A stretch of DNA of 64,000 nt. Origin: an uncultured Lachnoclostridium sp. GTDB lineage: Bacteria; Bacillota; Clostridia; Lachnospirales; Lachnospiraceae. Shown piece after piece: positions 25,070-33,696 of this stretch. The translations under genes and the position numbers were made by a program. The DNA is taken from positions 89,564 through 153,563 of the forward strand of contig CALWLW010000007.1 in NCBI GenBank assembly GCA_944381625.1, read 5' to 3'. The notes under the pieces are model-generated. The model was not told where the DNA came from and did no database searches. It saw only the letters and a program-made list of their open reading frames with translations. The stretch's first letter is position 1. The number at the start of each line of letters is the position of its first letter.

Positions 25070-26665
25070 ATGAACCAGGAAATGTTTTGTTATCAATGTG
25101 AACAGACCGCCGGATGCACCGGCTGTACCGGCAAGAGGGGAGTCTGCGGCAAAAGCGCGGCCATAGCCCGGCTCCAGGACGAGCTGACCGGCGAACTGAT
25201 CGGCCTGGCAGGCGCCTGCAGCAATGCAGCCCCTCAGGAAGAGACCACAGACCTGATCATCGAGGGTCTGTTTGCCACCCTTACCAATGTGAACTTCAGC
25301 GACGACGCCCTGACGGCGTTAATCAAACGGGTACAGGAAGAGAAGAACCGTCTGGCGCCGGAATGCCCTGCCTGCGCCTCCCCCTGCGGCGGTACCTCTG
25401 CCTATGACATGGCTCGGCTCTGGACGGCACAGGAGGATATCCGTTCCCTGAAATCTCTGATTCTCTTCGGAATCCGCGGGATTGCAGCCTATGCGTACCA
25501 TGCCCGGGTGCTGGGATACCGGGACGAAATGGTAGACCGCTTTTTCTATAAAGCGCTGCTGATGATCGGCGGGGATTACGGCATGGAGGAACTGCTCCCG
25601 GTGACCATGGAGGCCGGTCAGGTGAACCTGGCCTGCATGGAGCTTCTGGACAAGGCCAACACCCGGACGTACGGAACGCCCCGGCCCACCAAAGTCTCCC
25701 TGACCGTGGAGCCGGGCCCGTTCATCATCATCACCGGCCACGACCTGCGCGACCTGAAGCTCCTGCTGGAGCAGACAGAAGGAACCGGCGTCAACGTCTA
25801 CACCCACGGGGAGATGCTGCCCGCCCATGCTTACCCGGAGCTGAAAAAATATCCGCACCTGAAAGGGAATTTCGGAACAGCCTGGCAGAACCAGCAGAAG
25901 GAATTTGACGCCGTACCGGCGCCGATCCTGTTTACCACCAACTGTCTGATGCCGGTAAAGGAAAGCTATGGGGACCGTGTATACACCACCGCCGTTGTGG
26001 AATACCCGGAGATAACCCATATTGATGAAAAGAAGGATTTCTCGCCGATCATTCGAAAAGCGCTGGAACTGGGCGGCTATCAGGAGGCCCAGGCGTTTAC
26101 GGGCATCAACGGCGGCCATGAGGTCACCACCGGTTTCGGACACGGGGCCGTCCTGTCCGCCGCCGGAGAGATCGTGGACGCGGTAAAGGCCGGAGCCATC
26201 CGACATTTCTTCCTGGTGGGCGGCTGTGACGGCGCACGTCCGGGCAGAAATTATTATACGGAATTTGTGAAACAGACCCCGTCCGACACCATCGTCCTGA
26301 CCCTGGCCTGCGGCAAATACCGTTTCAACGACCTGGATCTGGGCTCCATCGGCGGCTTCCCCAGAATCATGGATATGGGACAATGCAACGACGCGTACAG
26401 CGCCATTAAAGTGGCGTCGGCGCTGGCGGAAGCCTTCGGCTGCGGCGTCAATGAACTGCCTCTGACCCTGGTGTTATCCTGGTACGAACAGAAAGCTGCC
26501 TGCATCCTGCTGTCGCTGCTCAGCCTGGGGATTCGGAATATTTACCTGGGACCGACCCTTCCCGCTTTCCTCTCCCCCGGCGTCCTGCAGTATCTGGTGG
26601 ACAATTACCAGATCACGCCCATCAGCACGCCGGAGGCGGATCTGGGGAGAATCCTGGGCGAGTAA
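25070..26665 (+). CDS. hcp: Hydroxylamine reductase (hybrid cluster protein)
   Basis: A 531-residue hybrid cluster protein that reduces hydroxylamine to ammonia in vitro and acts as a nitric oxide reductase or S-nitrosylase in vivo. The N-terminal Cys-rich segment (Cys7, Cys10, Cys16/Cys19, Cys26) holds the [4Fe-4S] cluster in the CX2C...C pattern. Later residues ligating the hybrid Fe-S-O cluster are present (NGGHEVTTGFGHG, NCLMP, GGCDGAR, ACGKYRFND). AAGGAG precedes the ATG. It is cytoplasmic and probably induced by nitrosative stress through the divergent Crp/Fnr gene. Confidence 0.96.
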   Translation: MNQEMFCYQCEQTAGCTGCTGKRGVCGKSAAIARLQDELTGELIGLAGACSNAAPQEETTDLIIEGLFATLTNVNFSDDALTALIKRVQEEKNRLAPECPACASPCGGTSAYDMARLWTAQEDIRSLKSLILFGIRGIAAYAYHARVLGYRDEMVDRFFYKALLMIGGDYGMEELLPVTMEAGQVNLACMELLDKANTRTYGTPRPTKVSLTVEPGPFIIITGHDLRDLKLLLEQTEGTGVNVYTHGEMLPAHAYPELKKYPHLKGNFGTAWQNQQKEFDAVPAPILFTTNCLMPVKESYGDRVYTTAVVEYPEITHIDEKKDFSPIIRKALELGGYQEAQAFTGINGGHEVTTGFGHGAVLSAAGEIVDAVKAGAIRHFFLVGGCDGARPGRNYYTEFVKQTPSDTIVLTLACGKYRFNDLDLGSIGGFPRIMDMGQCNDAYSAIKVASALAEAFGCGVNELPLTLVLSWYEQKAACILLSLLSLGIRNIYLGPTLPAFLSPGVLQYLVDNYQITPISTPEADLGRILGE

Positions 26666-26696
26666 TCCGATAGAATAAAATCGCTTACAAATTTTC

Positions 26697-26747
26697 AATT
26701 GACTTTTATGCTATGTTTTATTATAATAACAAGCATAAAAGTCAATT
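26697..26747 (+). promoter_or_regulatory. AbiE promoter inside a 16-bp inverted repeat
   Basis: AATTGACTTTTATGCT (26697-26712) and its perfect complement AGCATAAAAGTCAATT (26732-26747) flank a 19-bp centre. The promoter TTGACT (26699-26704), 17 bp, TATAAT (26722-26727) lies within, so the operator covers the -35 and the region after -10. This fits negative autoregulation by the antitoxin. Confidence 0.8.
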
Positions 26748-26757
26748 TGGTGATGAC

Positions 26758-27351
26758 ATGAACAATGCACAGGGAATTTTGAATATTGCAAAACAAAATA
26801 ACGGCATCATTACCTCAGCAATGGTTGTGGATGCAGGCTTTCCCCGGGGAAGTCTGAAGTATTTGGCTGACAGCGGCCGGCTGGAGAAGGTCGCCAGAGG
26901 TGTCTATACTTTACCGGAGGTTTGGGAGGATGAATTTGTTAATTTACAAAGCAGATACAAGAAAGGCATCTTTTCTCTGGAGACAGCATTATTTCTGTGT
27001 GACCTGACAGACCGGACGCCGGTAAAATACCATATGACCTTTCCTGGAACTTATAACCTTACAGGGCCGAAAAAAGACGGAATTTCATGCACCGGAAGCA
27101 AAGAACCATATTACAGTATGGGAGTTGCGGAAATGACAACACCTGGAGGCAATACTGTAAGAGCATACTCGGCAGAACGAACACTCTGCGATATCCTGAA
27201 AAGCAGGAACCACACAGATGTGCAGATCGTAACAGATGCATTCAAACGGTATGTGGTGCGTAAAGATAAAAATATCCCACTGCTCTCGGAATATGCGCAT
27301 ATGTTCAGAACAGCGGAACGGCTCAGGGCATATTTGGAGGTACTGTTATGA
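26758..27351 (+). CDS. abiEi: AbiEi family antitoxin, transcriptional autorepressor
   Basis: A 197-residue antitoxin of the type IV AbiE system. An N-terminal winged helix (about 5-55, GIITSAMVVDAGFPRGSLKYL described as SAMVVDAGFPRGSLKYL) binds DNA. The C-terminal domain (TPGGNTVRAYSAERTLCDIL) is the AbiEi antitoxin core. The ATG at 26758 is chosen because the next upstream in-frame ATG (26713) falls inside the promoter. The gene overlaps abiEii by ATGA. AbiE pairs act in phage abortive infection and element stability. Confidence 0.88.
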   Translation: MNNAQGILNIAKQNNGIITSAMVVDAGFPRGSLKYLADSGRLEKVARGVYTLPEVWEDEFVNLQSRYKKGIFSLETALFLCDLTDRTPVKYHMTFPGTYNLTGPKKDGISCTGSKEPYYSMGVAEMTTPGGNTVRAYSAERTLCDILKSRNHTDVQIVTDAFKRYVVRKDKNIPLLSEYAHMFRTAERLRAYLEVLL

Positions 27352-28184
27352 AAAACTCGATGCAGTTGAAGGCTGTCGTAAAGAATATTGCGAAAAAGAA
27401 AAAAATTTCGGCGCAGCTGGTACTTCAGAATTATATGTTGGAACGGTTTCTGGAACGAGTATCCATTTCAGAGTACAGGAACAACTTTATCATCAAGGGC
27501 GGCTTCCTGATTTCCTCAATGGTCGGTTTGGATTCGAGAGCAACCATGGATATGGACGCAACCCTGAAGCGATATCCGGTAAATGAAGATACTGTACGAA
27601 AGATGATAGAAAAGATCATACAGATCAATCTTCAGGACGATATCACGTTTACCCTCAAAAACATCGGAGAAATCCGGGAAGGCGATGAATATACAGGGTA
27701 TCGGATCTCTCTTTCGGCAAATTATCCGCCAATGGCTGTTCCATTGAAGCTTGACATCACCACGGGTGATAAAATTACTCCCCATGAAGTCGAGTATGAG
27801 TATAAACTAATGCTGGAAGAGCGTAAAATCCAGGTTTTGGCTTATAACATGGCGACCATTCTCGCAGAGAAACTGGAAACGGTGATTTCGCGCAGTGACC
27901 AGAATACAAGGCCAAGAGATTATTACGATATTTACATACTTTCCAAAGTACAGGGTGCAAATATCAACATGGAAACACTGGCGAACGCATTGGCTGCGAC
28001 AGCAGAAAAACGCGGCTCGACGGCAGTCATACGGCAATACGGAAAGATAATGGAAAGCGTCCGAAACAGTGAAATCATGGAAAAGCAGTGGAAAAATTAT
28101 CAAAAAGATTTTGACTATGCTGCCGGAATAGAATTTTCGGATGCCTGCGATGCGGTTGTTACTCTGATGGATCGCCTATCATGA
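27348..28184 (+). CDS. abiEii: AbiEii nucleotidyltransferase toxin
   Basis: A 278-residue toxin of the DUF1814/AbiEii nucleotidyltransferase family. Motif I is KGGFLISSMVGLDSRATMDMD (here shortened to KGGFLISS and RATMDMD), with the DxD metal residues in MDMD. LKLDITTGDKIT and EKLETVISRSDQNTRPRDYYDIY (EKLETVIS, RPRDYYDIY) match motifs III and IV, which bind nucleotide and catalyse transfer. All look intact, so the toxin is probably active and needs the upstream antitoxin. Translation is coupled by a 4-base overlap. The family transfers nucleotides to tRNA ends in studied members. Confidence 0.88.
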   Translation: MKNSMQLKAVVKNIAKKKKISAQLVLQNYMLERFLERVSISEYRNNFIIKGGFLISSMVGLDSRATMDMDATLKRYPVNEDTVRKMIEKIIQINLQDDITFTLKNIGEIREGDEYTGYRISLSANYPPMAVPLKLDITTGDKITPHEVEYEYKLMLEERKIQVLAYNMATILAEKLETVISRSDQNTRPRDYYDIYILSKVQGANINMETLANALAATAEKRGSTAVIRQYGKIMESVRNSEIMEKQWKNYQKDFDYAAGIEFSDACDAVVTLMDRLS

Positions 28185-28276
28185 CAGTAAACCCGCTTGA
28201 CGTTCACGTTCAAAAGGGGCTGCCCGGTATTCATTTAGATTATTGCATATTTTGCGGGGTATAGTATAGTAATAAT

Positions 28277-28342
28277 AGCAATTGGGGTATGTGTTTGCGG
28301 ACGCATACCTGGAGGAGCCGGAGAAATCTGGCTCTTCTTTTT
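28277..28342 (+). ncRNA. Candidate small RNA with two hairpins and terminator
   Basis: GGTATGTGT...ACGCATACC (28286-28309) is a 9-bp hairpin. It is followed by GAGCCGGA-GAAA-TCTGGCTC (28315-28334), an 8-bp stem with a GNRA tetraloop, and a T-run. A promoter-like TTGCAT (28243-28248), 16 bp, TATAGT (28265-28270) would start it near 28277. A 19-codon reading frame beginning at the ATG in the first stem (28289) also exists, without a ribosome site. Confidence 0.45.
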
Positions 28343-28406
28343 ATGTAAAAATGGCTCCGAACTTTGCCGGAGCCATTCGCCAGGAACTGTTCAGCCTGCT
28401 GACCCC

Positions 28407-28913
28407 CTAGCCCCTGCTCCACCTGCGCAGAGCCTCCCCTGCGTGCTCCACATCGCTTCCGTGGATAGACAGTCCCTCTTCCACCTTCGCCTGGGGGCAT
28501 ATTCTGCGGATATCCTGGACGCTGCGTCCCATGCCGCTGCCCTCGTTGGTACAGAACGGTTTCAGCGTCTTTCCACCGAAGTCGTACCGCTCCAGAAACG
28601 TAAATACCGGCATGGGCATGGTTCCACAGTAGTTGGGGTATCCCAGGTAAATCGTATCATAACCGTCCAGGCTGCCCGGACAATCTAAAAGCTGCGGGCG
28701 GGCGTCCTTTTGCAGTTCCTCCCTGGCCTGGGCCACACACTCTTTATAATCGTCCGAATATGCATGAACCGGCTCGATCCTCACCAGATCCGCTCCGGTG
28801 ATCTCCCTGAGCATCTCCGCGGCCTTCTGGGTATTTCCCACCTCCACCGCCTTTATCTTCCCGTTAAAATAATTCTCTTCTGCTCTTGAAAAATATGCGA
28901 TCAATTCTGCCAT
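28407..28913 (-). CDS. Flavodoxin family protein
   Basis: A 168-residue flavodoxin-like protein. The N-terminus LIAYFSRAEEN replaces the usual phosphate-binding loop SxTGNT with a shorter SRAEEN form, as in the flavodoxin_4 type common in gut Firmicutes. YLGYPNYCGTMPMPV (FMN ring region) and FCTNEGSGMG follow. The start at 28913 lies nine bases after AAGGAG; the ATG three codons upstream would touch the ribosome site. It lies downstream of the riboflavin operon on the same strand, but a 97-bp gap with its own -10-like element suggests separate transcription. Electron carrier or FMN-dependent reductase; partner unknown. Confidence 0.8.
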   Translation of the reverse strand: MAELIAYFSRAEENYFNGKIKAVEVGNTQKAAEMLREITGADLVRIEPVHAYSDDYKECVAQAREELQKDARPQLLDCPGSLDGYDTIYLGYPNYCGTMPMPVFTFLERYDFGGKTLKPFCTNEGSGMGRSVQDIRRICPQAKVEEGLSIHGSDVEHAGEALRRWSRG

Positions 28914-29010
28914 TTTCCACATCTCCTTTTTACTGTTATGCCGTCTTCATTATAACTCGTTCTCACAGGATAAGGAAGATAAACCTGTACCGGGAATCCC
29001 GCCAGGTCTA

Positions 29011-29484
29011 TTACTCTTCGGAAGAAAGTTCCCGGATCAATCCGATCATCTCGATGGCGCTCAGCGCGCAGTCATATCCCTTGTTCCCGGCCTTCGTCCC
29101 CGCGCGCTCGATGGCCTGCTCGATATTTTCCGTGGTCAGTACGCCGAACAGAACCGGTACGCCGCTCTCCAGCGAGACACTGGCGATACCCTTGGACACC
29201 TCGCTGCACACATAGTCATAGTGGCTGGTGGAACCGCGGATTACGGCGCCCACGCAGATGACCGCGTCATATTTTCCTGATTTTGCCATCTTGGAGGCAA
29301 TCAGCGGGATCTCAAACGCGCCGGGCACCCACGCCACATGGATGTCCTCCTCACGGACGTCGTGCCGCACCAGTCCGTCCACCGCGCCCTCCAGCAGCTT
29401 GGACGTGATAAATTCATTGAACCTGGACGCGACGATCCCGATCCGATACTCTCTGGATACCAGTTTTCCTTCTAATACTTTCAT
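29011..29484 (-). CDS. ribH: 6,7-dimethyl-8-ribityllumazine synthase
   Basis: RibH condenses 5-amino-6-ribitylamino-uracil with 3,4-dihydroxy-2-butanone-4-phosphate to give lumazine, the precursor of riboflavin. The 157-residue protein has the substrate loops [17 protein letters not shown] and [14 protein letters not shown], with the catalytic His in SHYDYV. The second ATG of the ATGAGTATG start region (29484) is seven bases after AGGAG. It is the last gene of ribD-ribE-ribBA-ribH. Confidence 0.96.
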   Translation of the reverse strand: MKVLEGKLVSREYRIGIVASRFNEFITSKLLEGAVDGLVRHDVREEDIHVAWVPGAFEIPLIASKMAKSGKYDAVICVGAVIRGSTSHYDYVCSEVSKGIASVSLESGVPVLFGVLTTENIEQAIERAGTKAGNKGYDCALSAIEMIGLIRELSSEE

Positions 29485-29516
29485 ACTCATTCTCCTGTTC
29501 TCTTAATATTTATTTT

Positions 29517-30716
29517 TTAATATCTCAGCATATGTCCCATACGGTTCTGTTTGGTTTTCAGGTAAAACAGATCATGGGCCGTTGCGTCCATCTGGATGGG
29601 CACCCGCTCCGTGATCTCCAGGCCGAACTCGGAAAGCTGGTACACCTTATCCGGATTGTTGGTCAGAAGGCGCATGCTCTTCACCCCCAGGGCGCGCAGG
29701 ATCTGCGCTCCTATGTAATACTCCCGCTGGTCGCCCTTGAATCCCAGCGCCAGGTTTGCCTCCAGAGTATCCAGTCCCTGCTCCTGCAATTCATAAGCGC
29801 GCAGCTTGTTGATGAGGCCGATGCCCCTCCCCTCCTGGCGCATATACAGAAGGACGCCCCGCCCCTCCTTTTCAATCTGTGTCATGGCCGCCGCAAACTG
29901 CTGGCCGCAGTCGCACCGCAGAGAACCGAAGGTATCCCCGGTCAGGCACTCGGAATGGACGCGGCACAGCACATCCCTGCCGTCCCCGATCTCTCCTTTT
30001 ACCAACGCCACATGATGCTCCCCGTTCAGACGGTTCACAAACCCATAAGCCATGAAATCGCCGTATTTCGTGGGCATCCTGACCGCCGCCACCTGATCCG
30101 CCAGCTTTTCATGGCACTTGCGGTAATCTTGGAGATCCCGGATGGTAATAAATTTCATATCCCATTTCCGGGCCAGTTCTGCCAGCTCCGAAGCCCGCAT
30201 CATCGTGCCGTCCTCCCTCATAATCTCACAACAGAGGCCGCACTCCTTCAGCCCGGCCAGCCGGCACAGATCCACGGTGGCTTCCGTATGTCCATTGCGT
30301 TCCAGTACGCCGTTCTTTTTCGCGGTCAGTGGGAACATATGCCCCGGCCTGCGGAAATCCTCCGGTCTGCTGTCGTCCGCCGCGCAGGCCATGGCCGTGA
30401 TGGAACGCTCCGCGGCAGAAATGCCGGTGGTGGTCTTCACATGGTCCACCGACACGGTAAAGGCGGTCTCATGATTGTCCGTATTGTCCTGCACCATCTG
30501 CGGGAACCTGAGCCTCCGGGCGTATTCCTCAGACATGGGCATGCAGATCAGCCCCTTCCCGTAGGTGGCCATAAAGTTGACGTTCTCCGTGGTGGCAAAC
30601 TCCGCCGCGCAGATAAAATCCCCTTCATTTTCCCTGTCCGGGTCATCCGTCACCAGGATGATCCGCCCCTTTCTCAGCTCCTCCAGAGCTTCTTCAATGG
30701 TATTGTACTGTATCAT
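29517..30716 (-). CDS. ribBA: Bifunctional 3,4-DHBP synthase / GTP cyclohydrolase II
   Basis: A 399-residue fusion supplying both branches of riboflavin synthesis. The N-terminal domain (about 1-200) is the DHBP synthase RibB, with the acidic loop [11 protein letters not shown] and the HTEATVDL segment. The C-terminal domain (about 205-399) is GTP cyclohydrolase II RibA, with the zinc site [15 protein letters not shown] and RQEGRGIGL. Both active sites look complete. It is third in the rib operon, 12 bases after ribE. Confidence 0.96.
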   Translation of the reverse strand: MIQYNTIEEALEELRKGRIILVTDDPDRENEGDFICAAEFATTENVNFMATYGKGLICMPMSEEYARRLRFPQMVQDNTDNHETAFTVSVDHVKTTTGISAAERSITAMACAADDSRPEDFRRPGHMFPLTAKKNGVLERNGHTEATVDLCRLAGLKECGLCCEIMREDGTMMRASELAELARKWDMKFITIRDLQDYRKCHEKLADQVAAVRMPTKYGDFMAYGFVNRLNGEHHVALVKGEIGDGRDVLCRVHSECLTGDTFGSLRCDCGQQFAAAMTQIEKEGRGVLLYMRQEGRGIGLINKLRAYELQEQGLDTLEANLALGFKGDQREYYIGAQILRALGVKSMRLLTNNPDKVYQLSEFGLEITERVPIQMDATAHDLFYLKTKQNRMGHMLRY

Positions 30717-30728
30717 GTTCCATCCCTC

Positions 30729-31376
30729 CTAAAATCCGTGCCGTGTGAGAAATTCTCTTGTAATGGCGCTCTGCGTTTTTAGTTCCGGCTCCCGCCCCAT
30801 AAGCTTTTCCACGTACTTGCCGATGATATCCGTCTCCAGGTTGACCAGGTCGCCCGCCTTGCGGCGTCCCAGCACCGTCTGCGCCGCCGTGTGGGGAATG
30901 ATGGAGACTGAAAAAGTGTTCCGGCCCGTCGCTGCTACCGTCAGGCTGATGCCGTCCAGGGCGATGGAGCCTTTCTCCACCACCAGCCGCAGAAGCTCCG
31001 GCGCTGCCTCCACCGTGTACCAGACCGCCGTATCATCCCGGCGCACGTCTGTAATCCTTCCCACGCCGTCTATGTGTCCGGAGACGATATGGCCGCCAAA
31101 TCGTCCGTCCGCGGGCATGGCCCGTTCCAGATTCACTGGACTCCCCGGCCCCAGGCCGGACAGCCCCGTGCGGTCCAGCGTCTCATGCATCACGTCCGCC
31201 GTAAAGGTATCGGGACTCATGGCCGTGACCGTCAGGCAGATGCCGTTCACCGCGATACTGTCTCCGATCCGCGTCCCTTCCAGCACCTTCCTTGCCTGTA
31301 CCGTAAGCACCGCGGAATGCGCGCCTTTTTGCACCCGCACCACACTGCCTGTTTCTTCAACAATCCCTGTGAACAC
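30729..31376 (-). CDS. ribE: Riboflavin synthase alpha subunit
   Basis: A 215-residue enzyme that dismutates two lumazines to riboflavin. It shows the internal two-fold repeat of the family: MFTGIVEETGSV begins the first barrel, and the second begins near FGGHIVSGHIDGVG, with VNGICLTV and LDGISLTV as the matching repeat segments. Its start overlaps the end of ribD by 20 bases, so translation is coupled. Confidence 0.96.
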   Translation of the reverse strand: MFTGIVEETGSVVRVQKGAHSAVLTVQARKVLEGTRIGDSIAVNGICLTVTAMSPDTFTADVMHETLDRTGLSGLGPGSPVNLERAMPADGRFGGHIVSGHIDGVGRITDVRRDDTAVWYTVEAAPELLRLVVEKGSIALDGISLTVAATGRNTFSVSIIPHTAAQTVLGRRKAGDLVNLETDIIGKYVEKLMGREPELKTQSAITREFLTRHGF

Positions 31377-32463
31377 GGGGGACCACCTCGCTTTCGATCA
31401 AAATATCTTCTCCAAGGAGCATGCTCACGCTGTTTTTCAACAGAAAAGCATCTGCGGGCGCCGGAACGCCGGTTCCCTCCACCGGCGTCTTCGCCGCCGC
31501 GCCGCCCAGCAGCTTCGGGGCGATATACGCCTGCACCTTCTGTACGATCCCGCTTTCCAGCGCCGCCCAGTTCAGCGTACCGCCGCCTTCCAGCAGGACG
31601 CTGTCAATCTGCTCCTTCCCCAGAAGCTCCATGAGCCGGGCCAGATCCACATGTCCGTCCTTCTCCTCCACATGCAGGATCCGGCACCCGGCCTCCACGC
31701 AGGCCCTCTCCTTTTCCCCGTCTCCCCGGCTGACCGCCAGGATCGTGGGAACCTCCCGCGCCGTGGCCACAACTCTGGACGTGAGAGGAATCCGCAGGTG
31801 GGTATCGCAGATCACGCGCACCGGGTTCCTGCCTCCCGGCATGCGGCACGTGAGCAGCGGATCGTCCGCCAGTACCGTTCCCACGCCAGCCATAATGGCC
31901 GTGTATCTGTGACGCTGACGCTGGACATGCTCACGGGCGGCCTCCCCGGTGATCCAGCGGGATGCTCCCGTATACGCCGCAATCTTTCCGTCCATGCTCA
32001 TGGCGTATTTCATCACCACAAACGGCCGTCCCGTCCTGATGAAATGAAAAAACACCTCATTCAGCCTGTCGCACTCCTCCTGCAGAACATGCTCCGTGAC
32101 TTCCACTCCGTGCTCACGCAGGATCTCCACCCCTTTCCCGCCCACCAGCGGGTTCGGATCGGAGGACCCAATCACCACACGGCGGATGCCCGCCTCCAGA
32201 ACCGCGTCTGTACAAGGCGGCTGTTTTCCATGATGGCAGCAGGGTTCCAGCGTGACGTACATCGTCGCTCCCTGCGCTGGTTCTGTGCAGGACGCCAGCG
32301 CGTTCCGCTCCGCATGAAGCTCCCCATACCGCTCATGCCAGCCCCGCCCGATGATCCTGCCGTCTTTTACAATGACGGCTCCCACCATAGGGTTGGGCGA
32401 GGTCCATCCACAGCCTTTCTTCGCCAGCTCCAGCGCCTCTTTCATATAGTCTCTGTCTTCCAT
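31357..32463 (-). CDS. ribD: Bifunctional pyrimidine deaminase/reductase
   Basis: A 368-residue RibD carrying out steps two and three of riboflavin synthesis. The deaminase domain (1-145) has the zinc site HAE (in GELHAERNAL) and PCCHHGKQPPC. The reductase domain (about 150-360) has FVVMKYAMSMDGKIA and the ribose-phosphate site LLEGGGTLNWA. AGGAGG precedes ATG at seven bases. It is the first gene after the FMN riboswitch. Confidence 0.96.
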   Translation of the reverse strand: MEDRDYMKEALELAKKGCGWTSPNPMVGAVIVKDGRIIGRGWHERYGELHAERNALASCTEPAQGATMYVTLEPCCHHGKQPPCTDAVLEAGIRRVVIGSSDPNPLVGGKGVEILREHGVEVTEHVLQEECDRLNEVFFHFIRTGRPFVVMKYAMSMDGKIAAYTGASRWITGEAAREHVQRQRHRYTAIMAGVGTVLADDPLLTCRMPGGRNPVRVICDTHLRIPLTSRVVATAREVPTILAVSRGDGEKERACVEAGCRILHVEEKDGHVDLARLMELLGKEQIDSVLLEGGGTLNWAALESGIVQKVQAYIAPKLLGGAAAKTPVEGTGVPAPADAFLLKNSVSMLLGEDILIESEVVPRVHRDC

Positions 32464-32560
32464 CCGGCCACCTCCTGAACCGGGCGTTCCTGTGCGCCGT
32501 TTCCGGCAAATGGCATTTCATGCAAGAATGATGCTGCCTGCCGGGCCTGCACTACAAAAA

Positions 32561-32588
32561 CTGCCCTGAACGAAATCGTCCAGGGCAG
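32561..32588 (-). terminator. Second terminator hairpin in the rib leader
   Basis: CTGCCCTG (32561-32568) pairs with CAGGGCAG (32581-32588); on the minus strand TTTTTG follows. It lies about 100 bases before ribD, downstream of the riboswitch terminator. Confidence 0.65.
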
Positions 32589-32663
32589 GGGAGGTTCTAT
32601 ATAAGGCACGATGGGTATATTTTTTGCTGCAGCCGCGGTTATCAGCCGCTTCCGCCTGCGGAA

Positions 32664-32696
32664 TAAAAAACTCTGGAATGTAAAAACACTCCAGAG
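32664..32696 (-). terminator. Riboswitch expression-platform terminator
   Basis: CTCTGGAATGT (32671-32681) pairs with ACACTCCAGAG (32686-32696), with TTTTTTATT after it on the minus strand. Confidence 0.8.
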
Positions 32697-32749
32697 CTGT
32701 CTATACCATCTGAACGCAGAGCCGTAAACTGCTCCCTGCGTCTTGCCAT

Positions 32750-32881
32750 CTTCTCTCATCCAGACTATACTGTCGGTTTTGGAATTTCACCAAATCCTGG
32801 CCTGCACCGCTGTCAGGCCCTGCGCTCGCGCGCTCGCGGACTATACCGCCGGTCGGGAATCTCACCCTGCCCTGAAGATCT
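32750..32881 (-). ncRNA. FMN riboswitch (RFN element)
   Basis: The conserved RFN blocks are all present in order on the minus strand: ATCTTCAGGGCAGGGTGAGA, TTCCCGACCGGCGGTATAGT, CCGCGAGCG, a variable stem, GGATTTGGTGAAATTCCA, AACCGACAGTATAGTCTGGA and TGAGAGAAGA. FMN binding should favour the downstream terminator and shut off ribD-ribE-ribBA-ribH. Confidence 0.97.
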
Positions 32882-32954
32882 TATTCTATTATTTTATGTG
32901 TCCACTATAATCCTTCCCGGAGCGGATGTCAAGATGCGTCCAGGAAACCCAAAA

Positions 32955-33028
32955 TTGACACAATGTCAAAACTCATATTGACATCATCCCCAAGCCGGTC
33001 TATAATACAATCACTGACACAGAGTCAG
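32955..33028 (+). promoter_or_regulatory. Promoter of the TetR gene with two matching operators
   Basis: TTGACA (32978-32983), 17 bp, TATAAT (33001-33006). Palindromes TTGACA-CAA-TGTCAA (32955-32969) and CTGAC-ACAGA-GTCAG (33014-33028) share the core TGACACAnnGTCA and flank the promoter, fitting autorepression by TetR binding. Confidence 0.75.
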
Positions 33029-33051
33029 AATACACGATAAGGATGGAACCC

Positions 33052-33675
33052 ATGCCGAAAGGATCACCGGAGCGCAAACAGGCCCGAAGGGAAGAGATCA
33101 TCAGCGCGTGCGCGGCGCTGTACAAGACCATGAGCTTCAAGGAGATAACGATCAAGGATATCGCCTCGTTTACCTCATTTACACGCCCTTCTATCTACAA
33201 CTATTACCAGACCAAGGAGGAGATTTTTCTCGCCCTTTTACAGCAGGAATATGAGATGTGGACAAAAGACCTGGACGCCCTCATTCCTTCCGAACAGGGA
33301 GATCCGCGGCTGGATCTGGCGGACCGGATCGCGAGTACACTGGCGGACCGGGAACAACTTCTGAAGCTTTTGTCCACAAACCTGTATGAGATGGAGCAGA
33401 ACAGCCGCATGGAGCTTTTGGTGGAATTTAAGACCGCTTATAAAGCTTCGATCCTGGCCGTCAAAAACAGCCTGGACAGGTTCTGTCCAGGGCTGCAGGA
33501 GGAGGAACGGGAAGATTTTATCTATTCTTTCTTTCCGTTTGTCTACGGCATCTATCCGTACACGGCAGTGTCCGACAGGCAGAGGCAGGCCATGGACGAG
33601 GCCGGCATCGAATACCGGTACATGTCCATCTATGAGATCGCATTTCTTGGAATCAAAAAACTATTGGGAATCTAA
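33052..33675 (+). CDS. TetR family regulator
   Basis: A 207-residue regulator. The N-terminal helix-turn-helix (about 15-62) shows ITIKDIASFTSFTRPSIYNYY followed by KEEIFLALL, typical of TetR (written here as IKDIASFTSFTRPSIYNYY). The helical ligand domain follows, and its ligand is unknown. The ATG at 33052 is nine bases after AAGG; the ATG at 33043 directly abuts it. It is 21 bases upstream of the CMD-cupin gene and probably controls both genes through the two palindromes. Confidence 0.9.
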   Translation: MPKGSPERKQARREEIISACAALYKTMSFKEITIKDIASFTSFTRPSIYNYYQTKEEIFLALLQQEYEMWTKDLDALIPSEQGDPRLDLADRIASTLADREQLLKLLSTNLYEMEQNSRMELLVEFKTAYKASILAVKNSLDRFCPGLQEEEREDFIYSFFPFVYGIYPYTAVSDRQRQAMDEAGIEYRYMSIYEIAFLGIKKLLGI

Positions 33676-33696
33676 TTATTTTCAGGAGGCAGCATT

